Source of the DNA: Streptomyces soli
GTDB taxonomy: Bacteria; Actinomycetota; Actinomycetes; Streptomycetales; Streptomycetaceae
Assembly (NCBI RefSeq): GCF_003999195.1
Contig: NZ_RJVR01000126.1
Location: 55,438 to 119,437, forward strand
Length of the DNA: 64,000 nt
Reading direction: 5' to 3'
Part shown: piece after piece, positions 50,090 to 59,480 of the stretch
Layout: every line of letters starts with the position of its first letter
Position numbering within the stretch: the first letter of the stretch is position 1
Made by a program: the position numbers and the translations under genes
The notes under the pieces: generated by a model
What the model was told of the DNA's origin: nothing
What the model saw: the letters and a program-made list of their open reading frames with translations, nothing else
Databases searched by the model: none

Positions 50090-51238
50090 TCAGTACGACT
50101 TGGGCAGGCCCAGGGTGTGGTGGGAGATGAAGTTGAGGATCATCTCGCGGCTGACCGGCGCGATCCTGCCGACCCGCGACGCCGCGAGCAGCGACGCGAG
50201 CCCGTACTCGGTCGTCAGCCCGTTGCCGCCGAGGGTGTGCACGGCCTGGTCGACCGCCTTGGCCCCGGCCTCGGCGGCAGCGTACTTGGCCATGTTGGCG
50301 GCCTCACCGGCGGCCATGTCCTGCCCGGCGTCGCAGAGGAACCCGGCCTTGCGGAGCATCAGCCGGGCGAGCTCCAGCTCGATGTGCGCCTGGGCGAGGG
50401 GGTGGGCGATGGCCTGGTGGGAGCCGATGGGCGCCTTCCAGACCTGGCGGGTGCGGGCGTAGTCGACCGCCGTGGAGAGCGCGAAGCGGCCCATGCCGAT
50501 GGAGAACGCGGCGGTCATGATGCGCTCCGGATTGAGCCCGGCGAACAGTTGCAGCAGCCCGCCGTCCTCGTCGCCGACCAGGGCCTCGGCCGGAAGGCGT
50601 ACGTCGTCGAGGAAGAGCTGGAACTGCTTCTCGGGCGCGGTGAGTTCCATCTCGATCCGCCGGTACTCGAAGCCGGGCGTGTCGCGCTCCACGATGAACA
50701 GGCAGGGCTTGAGCCTGCCGGTGCGCGCGTCCTCCGTACGCCCCACGATGAGCGTGGCGTCGCAGATGTCCACCCCCGATATGAAGACCTTGCGGCCGTT
50801 GAGCAGCCAGTCCGTGCCGTCGCGGCGCGCGGTGGTGGTGATCCGGTGGGAGTTGGAGCCCGCTTCCGGCTCGGTGATGCCGAAGGCCATCCGGGTCGTG
50901 GCGTCGGCGAGGCCGGGCAGCCAGCGCTGCTTCTGCGCCTCGGTGCCGAAGCGGGCGATGACGGTGCCGCAGATCGCGGGGGAGACCACGAGCAGCAGAA
51001 GTGGACAGCCGGCTGCACCCAACTCCTCCAGGACGATGGACAGTTCGGTGAGGCCGCCGCCCCCGCCCCCATACTCCTCGGGGAGGTTCACCCCGAGATA
51101 GCCGAGCGAACCTGCCTCCCGCCACAGCTTCTCGGCGTCATAGCCGCGCCCGTGGCGGCGGCCGAGCTCGCCGACGGCGGCGCGCAGGGCTCGGTTCTCG
51201 TCGCTCTCCAGCAGGGCGGTGTCGAGGCCGGCGGTCAT
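50090..51238 (-). CDS. Acyl-CoA dehydrogenase
   Basis: 382 residues. FAD/substrate blocks YLGVNLPEEYGGGGGGLTEL, MAFGITEPEAGSNSHRITT, HQAIAHPLAQAHIELELARLM and the C-terminal HTLGGNGLTTEYGLA. A Glu base in the family position is expected near the C-terminus. Its ATG overlaps the biotin carboxylase stop (ATGA). Flavoprotein that would oxidise a branched-chain or isoprenoid acyl-CoA, judging by its neighbours. Confidence 0.93.
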   Translation of the reverse strand: MTAGLDTALLESDENRALRAAVGELGRRHGRGYDAEKLWREAGSLGYLGVNLPEEYGGGGGGLTELSIVLEELGAAGCPLLLLVVSPAICGTVIARFGTEAQKQRWLPGLADATTRMAFGITEPEAGSNSHRITTTARRDGTDWLLNGRKVFISGVDICDATLIVGRTEDARTGRLKPCLFIVERDTPGFEYRRIEMELTAPEKQFQLFLDDVRLPAEALVGDEDGGLLQLFAGLNPERIMTAAFSIGMGRFALSTAVDYARTRQVWKAPIGSHQAIAHPLAQAHIELELARLMLRKAGFLCDAGQDMAAGEAANMAKYAAAEAGAKAVDQAVHTLGGNGLTTEYGLASLLAASRVGRIAPVSREMILNFISHHTLGLPKSY

Positions 51239-53208
51239 GAGGCGTCCTCTTTCTGGGCGGGGTCCTGTGCGGGTTTCTCCGCGGGTTCTTCCTGTACGAC
51301 GGCGAGTACGGCGCCGACCTCGACTTGCCGGCCGACCTCGGCACGCACCGCGGTGAGCACGCCGGACGCGGGCGCGGTGACCCGGTGCTCCATCTTCATC
51401 GCCTCCAGCCACAGCAGCGGCTGCCCGGCCTCCACCCGGTCCCCGGGCTTCACCTCCGCCAGCCGTACGACCGTGCCCGGCATCGGCGCCAGCAGCGACC
51501 CCGGTTCGGCGCGCGCGGCCTCCGGCTCCGGAAAGCGCGGCAGAGCGGTGAGCGCGACGGCCCCCAGTGGCGAGTCCACGTGCACCCTCCCGTCGTACAC
51601 GGCCACCTCGAACGCCCGCCGGATACCGCCGACTTCGAGCACGGTCCCCTCCCGGTCCGCCACCAGCAGGCGTACGTCCGGGTGGCCCTCGGCGTCCAGG
51701 CCGCTCCGGCCGAGGCGGTAGCGGACCTCGTACGCCTCCCCGCCGGGCTCGACCCGGTAGCTCTTGCTCTGCGGCTGGGACGGCACATTGCGCCAGCCGC
51801 CCAGCGGATGGCGGTCGGACGCATCGGCCAGCGCCGCCGCCAGGGCCGCGAGGCGTACGGCCTCCGGCGCGGGCGCGGCGGCGGGTGGCAGCCGGGTCAG
51901 GAAGGCGGTGGACAGCTCACCGCGTACGAAACCTGGGTCGCGCAGCACCCGGACCAGCAGGTCCCGGTTGGTGACCAGGCCGTGGATGTGCGCCCTCTCC
52001 AACGCACGGGCCAGCAGCCGCAACGCCTCGTCGCGGGTGGGCGCGTGTGCGATGACCTTGGCGAGCATCGGGTCGTAGTGCGTGCCGACGCTGTCGCCGT
52101 CCTCGTACGCCGCGTCGACGCGCAGGGCGCTGCCGCCGTCGTACGGCTGCTCCAGGCCCAACGCGAAGCGCAGCCGGTGCAGGACGCCGGTCTGCGGCTG
52201 CCAGTCGCGGGCCGGGTCCTCGGCGTAGAGGCGGGCCTCGACGGCGTGGCCGGCCGGGGCGGGTGGCTCGGCGGGGAGGCCGGCGCCCTCGGCGATGTGG
52301 ATCTGCATCTCCACCAGGTCCAGGCCGGTCACGGTCTCCGTGACCGGATGCTCCACCTGCAGGCGGGTGTTCATCTCCAGGAAGTACGCGCGGCCGTCCG
52401 GGGCCACCAGGAACTCGACGGTGCCCGCGCCGGTGTAGCCGATGGCGCGGGCGGCGGCCTCTGCGGCGGCGTACAGGCTCGCACGCAGGTCGTCGCCGAT
52501 CCCAGGCGCCGGGGTCTCCTCGATGACCTTCTGGTGTCGACGCTGGACGGAGCAGTCGCGCTCGCCGAGCGTCCACACCGTCCCGTGCGCGTCGGCGAGG
52601 ATCTGTACCTCGATGTGCCGGCCGTCCTCGATGTACGGCTCGACGAAGACCTCGCCGTCACCGAAGGCGGCCGCCGCCTCCGCCCGAGCCGCCGCCAACT
52701 CATCCTCCAGGGCGTCGAGTTCGCGGACGACCCGCATCCCCCGCCCGCCACCGCCCGCCGCAGCCTTGACCAGCAGCGGGAGGTCGTCGGGGCCCACGTC
52801 CGCCACGCCTACGTCCAGGACGGGGACTCCGGCCGCCGCCATCAGCCGCTTGGCGCGGGTCTTGGAGCCCATCGCCTCGATGGCCTCCGCGTCGGGGCCG
52901 ATCCAGGTGAGCCCTGCGGCGGTCACGGCCCGCGCGAAGCCCGCGCTCTCGGACAGGAAGCCATAACCGGGGTGGACCGCGTCCGCGCCCGCCGCCAGGG
53001 CCGCCTTCACGATCAGGTCGGCGCGCAGATAGGTGTCGGCGGGGGAGCTGCCCGGCAGGCGTACGGCGGCGTCGGCCTCGCGTACGTGGGCGGCTTCGGC
53101 GTCGGCGTCCGAGAAGACGGCGACCGTCGCGACGCCCAGTTCGCGGCACGTACGGAAGACGCGGCGGGCGATCTCGCCGCGATTGGCCACCAGGACTGAG
53201 TGGATCAC
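51235..53208 (-). CDS. Acyl-CoA carboxylase biotin-carboxylase/BCCP subunit (MCC/GCC-like)
   Basis: 657 residues: ATP-grasp biotin carboxylase (VLVANRGEIARRVFRTCRELG, GYGFLSES, KAAAGGGGRGMR, EMNTRLQVEHPVTE) and a C-terminal biotinyl domain with WLEAMKMEH, the Lys acceptor. GTG at 53208 with AAGGGA site. Pairs with the carboxyltransferase just upstream (54 bases between the coding ends). Confidence 0.93.
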   Translation of the reverse strand: MIHSVLVANRGEIARRVFRTCRELGVATVAVFSDADAEAAHVREADAAVRLPGSSPADTYLRADLIVKAALAAGADAVHPGYGFLSESAGFARAVTAAGLTWIGPDAEAIEAMGSKTRAKRLMAAAGVPVLDVGVADVGPDDLPLLVKAAAGGGGRGMRVVRELDALEDELAAARAEAAAAFGDGEVFVEPYIEDGRHIEVQILADAHGTVWTLGERDCSVQRRHQKVIEETPAPGIGDDLRASLYAAAEAAARAIGYTGAGTVEFLVAPDGRAYFLEMNTRLQVEHPVTETVTGLDLVEMQIHIAEGAGLPAEPPAPAGHAVEARLYAEDPARDWQPQTGVLHRLRFALGLEQPYDGGSALRVDAAYEDGDSVGTHYDPMLAKVIAHAPTRDEALRLLARALERAHIHGLVTNRDLLVRVLRDPGFVRGELSTAFLTRLPPAAAPAPEAVRLAALAAALADASDRHPLGGWRNVPSQPQSKSYRVEPGGEAYEVRYRLGRSGLDAEGHPDVRLLVADREGTVLEVGGIRRAFEVAVYDGRVHVDSPLGAVALTALPRFPEPEAARAEPGSLLAPMPGTVVRLAEVKPGDRVEAGQPLLWLEAMKMEHRVTAPASGVLTAVRAEVGRQVEVGAVLAVVQEEPAEKPAQDPAQKEDAS

Positions 53209-53261
53209 CGACGGTCCCTTCTCGTGTGTTGGTCTTCGGTTTCTCTCACCTTGTGCGTCCC

Positions 53262-54824
53262 TCACATCCGGAAGATGCCGAAGCCACCGCGTGCCCCTTC
53301 GACGGGCGCGCTGTGGACGGCGGACAGGCACAGGCCGAGCACGGTGCGAGTGTCGCGGGGGTCGATGACCCCGTCGTCGTACAGCCGTCCGGACAGGAAC
53401 ATCGGCAGCGACTCGGACTCGATCTGCTGCTCGACCATGGCGCGCAGCGCGGCGTCGGCCTCCTCGTCGTACGCCTGCCCCCTCGCCTCCGCCGACTGCC
53501 GCGCCACGATCGACAGGACTCCGGCCAGCTGCGCCGGGCCCATCACCGCCGACTTGGCGCTGGGCCAGGCGAAGAGGAAGCGCGGCTCGAAGGCCCGGCC
53601 GCACATCCCGTAATGCCCGGCCCCGTAACTCGCCCCCATCAGGACCGAGATGTGCGGGACGCGGGAGTTGGAGACCGCGTTGATCATCATGGCGCCGTGC
53701 TTGATGATGCCGGCCTGCTCGTACTCCTTGCCGACCATGTAGCCGGTGGTGTTGTGAAGGAAGAGCAGCGGGATGTCGCGCTGGTTGGCGAGCTGGATGA
53801 ACTGGGCGGCCTTCTGGGACTCGGCGCTGAACAGCACCCCTTGCGCATTGGCCAGGATCCCGACCGGATAGCCGTGGACCTGCGCCCAGCCGGTGGCCAG
53901 GCTCGGGCCGTACAGCGGCTTGAACTCGTCGAACTCCGAGCCGTCCGTGATCCGCGCGATCACCTCGCGGGGGTCGAAGGGGGTTTTCAGTTCCTCCGGG
54001 ACAATGCCGAGCAGCTCGTCCTCGTCGTGGAACGGGGGGTCGTACGAGGCGGCGGGAGCCGGGCCCTGCTTGCGCCAGCGAAGTCGGGCGACGACGCGGC
54101 GGGCCAGGCGGAGCGCGTCGGGCTCGTCCAGGGCGAAGTAGTCGGCGAGGCCCGAGGTGCGGGCGTGCATGTCGGCGCCGCCGAGCGACTCGTCGTCGCT
54201 GATCTCGCCGGTGGCCATCTTGACCAGGGGCGGGCCGCCGAGGAAGACCTTGGAGCGCTCCTTGACCATGATCACGTGGTCGGACATTCCGGGGACGTAC
54301 GCGCCGCCGGCGGTGGAATTGCCGAAGACGACGGCGACGGTCGGGATCCCGGCCGCCGACAGCCGGGTCAGATCCCGGAAGAGTGCCCCGCCGGGTATGA
54401 AGATCTCCTTCTGGCTGGGCAGGTCCGCGCCGCCCGACTCCACGAGGTTGACCAGCGGCAGGCGGTTGGCGAAGGCGATCTCGTTCGCGCGCAACGCCTT
54501 CTTCAGCGTCCACGGATTGCTGGCGCCGCCGCGCACGGTCGGGTCGTTGGCGGTGATCACGCACTCCGTGCCCTCGATGACCCCGATGCCGGTGACCATC
54601 GACGCGCCGACCGGATAATCGCTCCCGTACGCCGCGAGCGGTGAGAGCTCCAAGAACGGCGTGTCCGGGTCCAGGAGGAGCTCTATGCGCTCCCGGGCGA
54701 GTAGCTTGCCGCGCGTTCGGTGGCGCTCGGTGTACTTGGGGCCGCCGCCGGCGATGGCTTTGGCGTGCTCGGCGTCAAGTTCGGCCAGGCGGGTGAGAGT
54801 GGTGGCCCGGGACGTTTCGCTCAC
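53262..54824 (-). CDS. Acyl-CoA carboxylase carboxyltransferase (methylcrotonyl/geranyl-CoA type)
   Basis: 520 residues. KYTERHRTRGKLLARERI, FANRLPLVNLVESGGADLP, NSTAGGAYVPGMSDHVIMV, FLGGPPLVKMATGEISDDESLGGADMHARTSGLADYFA, HNTTGYMVGKEYEQAGIIKHGAMM and VLMGASYGAGHYGMCGRAF are the MCC/GCC beta-subunit hallmarks rather than acetyl/propionyl-CoA carboxylase. First gene of the operon, with no HMG-CoA lyase. Confidence 0.93.
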   Translation of the reverse strand: MSETSRATTLTRLAELDAEHAKAIAGGGPKYTERHRTRGKLLARERIELLLDPDTPFLELSPLAAYGSDYPVGASMVTGIGVIEGTECVITANDPTVRGGASNPWTLKKALRANEIAFANRLPLVNLVESGGADLPSQKEIFIPGGALFRDLTRLSAAGIPTVAVVFGNSTAGGAYVPGMSDHVIMVKERSKVFLGGPPLVKMATGEISDDESLGGADMHARTSGLADYFALDEPDALRLARRVVARLRWRKQGPAPAASYDPPFHDEDELLGIVPEELKTPFDPREVIARITDGSEFDEFKPLYGPSLATGWAQVHGYPVGILANAQGVLFSAESQKAAQFIQLANQRDIPLLFLHNTTGYMVGKEYEQAGIIKHGAMMINAVSNSRVPHISVLMGASYGAGHYGMCGRAFEPRFLFAWPSAKSAVMGPAQLAGVLSIVARQSAEARGQAYDEEADAALRAMVEQQIESESLPMFLSGRLYDDGVIDPRDTRTVLGLCLSAVHSAPVEGARGGFGIFRM

Positions 54825-54878
54825 GCCTTGCTCCTTTTTTGTGGGCTCGGTTCGCCTCCGCTGCGCGGCGCAGGGACG

Positions 54879-55664
54879 TTACCCACGGGGTTCACGGTCT
54901 TGGCCGGGCGGCCCTGCGAAGGCCTGGGCGATGTCGAGCCAGTGGTCGGCGTCCTTGCCCTCGGCGACGAGGGCGGTGTCCGCACGGTGGCGGCGGCGGG
55001 TGGCGAGGAGGCAGAAATCGAGGGCGGAGCCGGTGACGCGCTGGGGGGCGTCCTCAGGGCCGTAGGTCCACAACTCGCCGGTCGGGGAGGTGAGTTCGAC
55101 GCGGAATTCCTCGGCGGGCGGTTCCAGGCCGCGTACGGCGTAGGTGTGGTCCCGGGCGCGTACGCTGATGCGCGCCACGTGGCGGAGGCGGTCGGTCGGG
55201 GCGCGGCGGACGGCGAGGGCGTCGGCGATGTCCTCGCCGTGGGCCCAGGTCTCCATCAGGCGGCCGGTAGCCATGGAGGCGGTGCTCATGGCGGTCCCGT
55301 ACCAGCGGAAGCGCGCGCCGGGCGGCTGGGCGGTCAGAGCGGCGGCGAGCTGGGCGCGGCTGCTGCGCCAGCGGGCGAGGAGTTCGGGGGGCGGGAGTGC
55401 CGCGCCCTGCTCGGCGGCCTCGTCGACATAGGTGTCGAGGGAGGTCATGGCGTTCGCCACTTCGCGGGCGAAGGCGTCGGGGTCGGTGACGGCGAGCAGG
55501 GACTGCCCGTCGGTCCAGGCGAGATGGGCGATCTGGTGTGCGATCGTCCACCCCTGGGCGGGAGTTGGCGTCGCCCAGACGTCGTCGGCCAGGCCGGACA
55601 CCAGCTCGTCCAGGTCCTGGCTCTCGTCCCGCAGATCACTCAGTACGTACGTCGGATCGGCCAC
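54879..55664 (-). CDS. MDMPI-family protein (TIGR03084 type)
   Basis: 261 residues from GTG at 55664: LVSGLADDVWATPTPAQGWTIAHQIAHLAW (metal His), RWYGTAMSTASMATGRLMETWAHGEDIADAL and AQRVTGSALDFCLLATRR. A DinB-like N-terminal domain plus a variant C-terminal domain. Mycothiol-dependent chemistry is inferred from the family. It is the third protein of this superfamily in the window. Confidence 0.85.
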   Translation of the reverse strand: MADPTYVLSDLRDESQDLDELVSGLADDVWATPTPAQGWTIAHQIAHLAWTDGQSLLAVTDPDAFAREVANAMTSLDTYVDEAAEQGAALPPPELLARWRSSRAQLAAALTAQPPGARFRWYGTAMSTASMATGRLMETWAHGEDIADALAVRRAPTDRLRHVARISVRARDHTYAVRGLEPPAEEFRVELTSPTGELWTYGPEDAPQRVTGSALDFCLLATRRRHRADTALVAEGKDADHWLDIAQAFAGPPGQDREPRG

Positions 55665-55746
55665 GGGCGCCAGACTGGCACCGCCCGCCGCCGGAAACAA
55701 GCACGCGTGCATGATTTCCGGCGGCGGGCGGCTTGCCCGGTTCGGG

Positions 55747-56718
55747 TCAGGAGGCGGCGCGGGCCGCCCGGCGGGCCAGGAGCGCCTCGCGACGCTCTTC
55801 GAACTTGACGGCCTGGGAGTTGAGTTCACCCATGAAGAAGCCCAGCTCCTGCTGCGCCTTGAGCCCCTCGGGGCCCAAGCCGGAGGTCTCCAGGACCTTG
55901 AGGTGCCGCAGGACGGGCATCAGCACGTCGTCGTGGTGGATCCGCAGGTTGTAGATACCGCCGATGGCGATCCGGGCGGCGGACCGCTCGAAGCCCGGCA
56001 TGCCGTGGCCCGGCATCCGGAAGCCGACGACGACGTCGCGGATGGCCCGCATCGTCTGGTCGGGCGCGAGTTCGAGCGCCGCGCCCAGCAGGTTGCGGTA
56101 GAAGACCATGTGCAGGTTCTCGTCGGTGGCGATCCGCGCCAGCATGCGGTCGCACACCGGGTCGCCGGACTCCTTGCCGGTGTTGCGGTGCGAGATGCGC
56201 GTCGCAAGCTCCTGGAAGGCGACGTACGCCACCGAGTGGAGCATGCTGTGCGCGTTGTCGGACTCGAAGCCCTCCGACATGTGGGTCATGCGGAACCGCT
56301 CGAGCTCCACCGGGTCCACGGCGCGGGTGGTCAGAAGGTAGTCCCGCATCGCGATGGCGTGCCGGCCCTCCTCCGCCGTCCAGCGGTGCACCCAGGTGCC
56401 CCACGCGCCGTCGCGGCCGAACATGGTCGCGATCTCGTGGTGGTAGCTCGGCAGGTTGTCCTCGGTGAGGAGGTTGACGATCAGCGATATCCGGCCGATC
56501 TCCGTCACCTTCGACTGCTCCGGCGCCCAGGCCTCGCCGCCCATGATCCCGTCGAAGTTACGGCCGTCGCTCCACGGCACGTACTCGTGCGGCATCCATT
56601 CCTTGGCGACGCCGAGGTGGCGGTTCAGCTCGGTCTCGACCACCTCTTCCAGGGCGTACAGAAGCTTCGTGTCACTCCATGTGTCCGACTCGGTGCGCTG
56701 GGACGGGGTGATGGTCAC
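55747..56718 (-). CDS. Acyl-ACP desaturase (FA_desaturase_2)
   Basis: 323 residues from GTG at 56718 (AGGAGC site). Di-iron helices ALEEVVETELNRHLG, WTAEEGRHAIAMRDYL and DENLHMVFYRNLL carry the E, ExxH pattern. Soluble stearoyl-ACP desaturase fold, like mycobacterial DesA. Would introduce a double bond into membrane fatty acids, with a ferredoxin donor. A palindrome and repeat lie just upstream (56751-56782). Confidence 0.93.
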   Translation of the reverse strand: MTITPSQRTESDTWSDTKLLYALEEVVETELNRHLGVAKEWMPHEYVPWSDGRNFDGIMGGEAWAPEQSKVTEIGRISLIVNLLTEDNLPSYHHEIATMFGRDGAWGTWVHRWTAEEGRHAIAMRDYLLTTRAVDPVELERFRMTHMSEGFESDNAHSMLHSVAYVAFQELATRISHRNTGKESGDPVCDRMLARIATDENLHMVFYRNLLGAALELAPDQTMRAIRDVVVGFRMPGHGMPGFERSAARIAIGGIYNLRIHHDDVLMPVLRHLKVLETSGLGPEGLKAQQELGFFMGELNSQAVKFEERREALLARRAARAAS

Positions 56719-56750
56719 GTTGTGCTCGCTCCTGACGACTGAAAGACACT

Positions 56751-56782
56751 TACGCTTGCGTAGGTTACGCCACCGTAGGTTA
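56751..56782. promoter_or_regulatory. Palindrome and direct repeat upstream of the desaturase
   Basis: TACGCTTGCGTA (56751-56762, perfect five-base arms) overlaps one of two direct repeats CGTAGGTTA (56759-56767 and 56774-56782). Sits between the desaturase start (56718) and the DDAH gene's stop (56810), so is a likely fatty-acid regulator site. Confidence 0.55.
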
Positions 56783-56809
56783 ATACCCGTCGAAAAGGCA
56801 ACCGTCCTC

Positions 56810-57586
56810 CTACCCATACAACCCGCGCAGCCGAACCGACAGACACGTCACGCAACCCTCCAGCCGCTCGAACTCGCTGATGTCCACGACAACTGGCTCA
56901 TAACCGAGGTCAGCGAACAGCTCCGCGCTCTTGGGCGCGCTCGCCGCCATGAGCAGCCGGCCGCCCCCGAGCAGCACCACATGCGCCCCGGCCTCCTCCG
57001 GCACCGGCAGGAAGCATGGGAAGACGGCAGGGTCGTCGACCAGCGGGGGGAAGCCGATGACGGTGCCGTCCGGCAGGGCGGTCACGGCCGACTTGAGGTG
57101 GAGGGCCCGGGAGACGGGGACGGCGACGACCCTCGCGCCCAGCGGCTCGAAGACCGACCGCAGCTGGCGGACGCCCTCCCCGTTCGTGCGGCCGCCACGG
57201 CCCACGTAGATCGTGTCGCCGACCTTCAGAATGTCGCCGCCGTCCAGGGTGCCGGGCTCGCGCACCCGGTTGACGGACAGGCCCAGCGCGGTGACGGTCT
57301 GCTCCACGGCCGGGGTCTCCGGCTTGCGGGGGTCGGCGCCCGGGCGGGCGATCAGGGCGACGTTGCGGAAGACGACCACCGCGTCCTCGACGAAGACGCC
57401 GTCGGGGCAGTCGTCGGCCGGGGCGACCTCGATCGTCTCCCAGCCGTGCGCGCCGAGCGCGGCCACGTACGCCTCCCACTGCCGCCGGGCGAGATCGAGA
57501 TCCACCGGCGAGCGGTCGAGGTGCGTGACCAGGCCCTCCGGCAGGCGCGGGCTGGGACGGCGGACCAGGGCTTTGCGGCTGGGCAT
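56810..57586 (-). CDS. ddaH: Dimethylargininase (DDAH-type amidinohydrolase)
   Basis: 258 residues. FVEDAVVV (Glu/Asp), PGTLDGGDILKVGDTIYVGRGGRTNGEG, LHLKSAV (catalytic His, about H163) and the C-terminal nucleophile Cys in EGCVTCLSVR (about C248). Hydrolyses dimethylarginine to citrulline and dimethylamine. ATG at 57586. Convergent to none; reads towards the desaturase promoter region. Confidence 0.9.
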   Translation of the reverse strand: MPSRKALVRRPSPRLPEGLVTHLDRSPVDLDLARRQWEAYVAALGAHGWETIEVAPADDCPDGVFVEDAVVVFRNVALIARPGADPRKPETPAVEQTVTALGLSVNRVREPGTLDGGDILKVGDTIYVGRGGRTNGEGVRQLRSVFEPLGARVVAVPVSRALHLKSAVTALPDGTVIGFPPLVDDPAVFPCFLPVPEEAGAHVVLLGGGRLLMAASAPKSAELFADLGYEPVVVDISEFERLEGCVTCLSVRLRGLYG

Positions 57587-57646
57587 GTAAACGAGTCTCT
57601 CCTACGTTTCGGGCCCACACACAGGGGCCGATAGGATCGCCCCCTG

Positions 57647-59284
57647 ATGAGCGCCACTCTTGTTGCCAAGGATCTTGCCGCAGGTCACGGGGACCGTGTC
57701 CTCTTCTCCGGTCTCGAACTCGTCGTCGCCCCCGGCGACGTCATCGGCCTGGTCGGCGCCAATGGCGCGGGCAAGTCGACGCTGCTGCGCCTGCTTGCCG
57801 GGCTGGACACGCCCGAGCAGGGCCTGCTGCGGCTCAGCCCGCCGACCGCAGCCGTCGGCCATCTGCCGCAGGAGCCCGAGCGCCGGGAGGGCGAGACCGT
57901 ACGGGCCTTCCTCGGCCGGCGAACGGGAGTCGCCCCCGCCCAGGAAGCGCTGGACGCCGCCACGGAGGGCCTCGTGGAGGGCACGCCGGGCGCGGACGAC
58001 GCGTACGCCGAGAGCTTGGAGCGCTGGCTCGCCCTCGGCGGCGCCGACCTGGACGAGCGGGCCGAGGAGGTCGCGGCCTCCCTGGGTCTGACCGTCGGCC
58101 TCGATCAGCCGATGACCTCGCTGTCCGGCGGTCAGGCGGCCCGCGCGGGCCTGGCCTCGCTGCTGCTCAGCCGCTACGACGTCTTCCTGCTCGACGAGCC
58201 GACCAACGACCTCGATCTGGACGGCCTGGAACGCCTCGAAGCCTTCGTCAAGGGACTCAAGGCCGGCACGGTCGTCGTCAGCCACGACCGCGAGTTCCTG
58301 ACCCGCACCGTCACCAGGGTCGTCGAACTCGACCTCGCCCAGCAGCAGGTGAACACGTACGGCGGTGGCTATGCCGCGTATTTGGAGGAGCGCGAGGTGG
58401 CCCGCCGCCACGCCCGCGAGGAGTATGAGGAGTATGCCGACACCCGCGCCGGCCTCGAATCCCGCGCCCGCACGCAGCGCAACTGGATGGAGCACGGCGT
58501 CCGCAACGCCCGCCGCAAGGCGAGCGACAACGACAAGCAGAGCCGCAAGACGCGCGCCGAGTCGACCGAGAAGCAGGCCTCCAAGGCCCGCCAGACCCAG
58601 CGGATGATCGAACGCCTCGACGTGGTCGAAGAGCCCCGCAAGGAGTGGGAGCTGCGGATGGAGATCGCCGCCGCACCCCGCTCCGGCGCCGTCGTCGCCA
58701 CCCTGCGCGGCGCCGAGGTCCGGCGCGGCGACTTCACCCTCGGCCCCGTCGACCTCCAGATCGACTGGGCCGACCGGGTCGCCATCACCGGCGCCAACGG
58801 CTCCGGCAAGTCCACCGTGCTCGCCGCCCTCCTCGGCCGCGTCCCCCTGGACGCGGGAGGCGGCTCCCTCGGCCCCGGCGTCGTCGTCGGCGAGGTCGAC
58901 CAGGCCCGGCGCCTCTTCTACGGCAGCGAGGCCCTGATGGAGGCCTTCGGCGCCGAGGTGCCCGACCTCCCGCCCGCCGAAGTCCGCACGCTGCTGGCCA
59001 AGTTCGGCCTCAAGGCCGCCCATGTGCTGCGTCCGGCCGCCACCCTCTCGCCGGGCGAGCGCACCCGCGCCGCCCTCGCCCTGCTCCAGGCGCGCGGCGT
59101 CAACCTGCTCGTCCTCGACGAGCCCACCAACCACCTCGACCTTCCGGCCATCGAGCAGTTGGAGGCCGCGCTCGCCTCCTACGACGGCACGCTGCTGCTG
59201 GTCACCCACGACCGGCGCATGCTGGACGCGGTGCACACCACCCGCCGCCTGGTCGTCGACGGCGGCCGGGTGACCGAGCACTAG
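57647..59284 (+). CDS. ABC-F family ATPase
   Basis: 545 residues, two ATP-binding cassettes: Walker A GANGAGKST (about 38) and GANGSGKST, signature LSGGQAAR and LSPGERTR, Walker B LLDEPTNDLD and VLDEPTNHLD, with a charged linker (EEREVARRHAREEYEEYADTRAG ... QRMIERL). No membrane segments; ABC-F proteins act on ribosomes, sometimes giving antibiotic resistance. The short linker lacks an obvious resistance extension. The stop codon lies inside the left arm of the MITE-like hairpin. Confidence 0.92.
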   Translation: MSATLVAKDLAAGHGDRVLFSGLELVVAPGDVIGLVGANGAGKSTLLRLLAGLDTPEQGLLRLSPPTAAVGHLPQEPERREGETVRAFLGRRTGVAPAQEALDAATEGLVEGTPGADDAYAESLERWLALGGADLDERAEEVAASLGLTVGLDQPMTSLSGGQAARAGLASLLLSRYDVFLLDEPTNDLDLDGLERLEAFVKGLKAGTVVVSHDREFLTRTVTRVVELDLAQQQVNTYGGGYAAYLEEREVARRHAREEYEEYADTRAGLESRARTQRNWMEHGVRNARRKASDNDKQSRKTRAESTEKQASKARQTQRMIERLDVVEEPRKEWELRMEIAAAPRSGAVVATLRGAEVRRGDFTLGPVDLQIDWADRVAITGANGSGKSTVLAALLGRVPLDAGGGSLGPGVVVGEVDQARRLFYGSEALMEAFGAEVPDLPPAEVRTLLAKFGLKAAHVLRPAATLSPGERTRAALALLQARGVNLLVLDEPTNHLDLPAIEQLEAALASYDGTLLLVTHDRRMLDAVHTTRRLVVDGGRVTEH

Positions 59285-59448
59285 GGCCTGTCCGGCCGAT
59301 CTCCGTGGGAGAAGGAGCGGGGTCTGGCGTCTGTGATCGCAAGGCGCCGGGATGCCTTTGTAGCGGAGCTACTAGGGCATTTCGGCAACGCCGCGAGCGC
59401 TGGTGCCAGACCCCGCGACGCCGCGAAGATCGGCCGGACAGGCCCTAG
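59281..59448. repeat. MITE-like hairpin element A
   Basis: A perfect 22-base inverted repeat (59281-59302 with 59427-59448; starts CTAGGGCCTGTCCGGCCGAT) encloses a second, 12-base, arm (GCGGGGTCTGGC 59318-59329 with GCCAGACCCCGC 59405-59416). No ORF. The left arm includes the ABC-F stop codon. The long stem between convergent genes could also end transcription from both sides. Confidence 0.7.
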
Positions 59449-59480
59449 GGCTGCCGGCCGCCCGGTCAGGCCTCCGGGAC

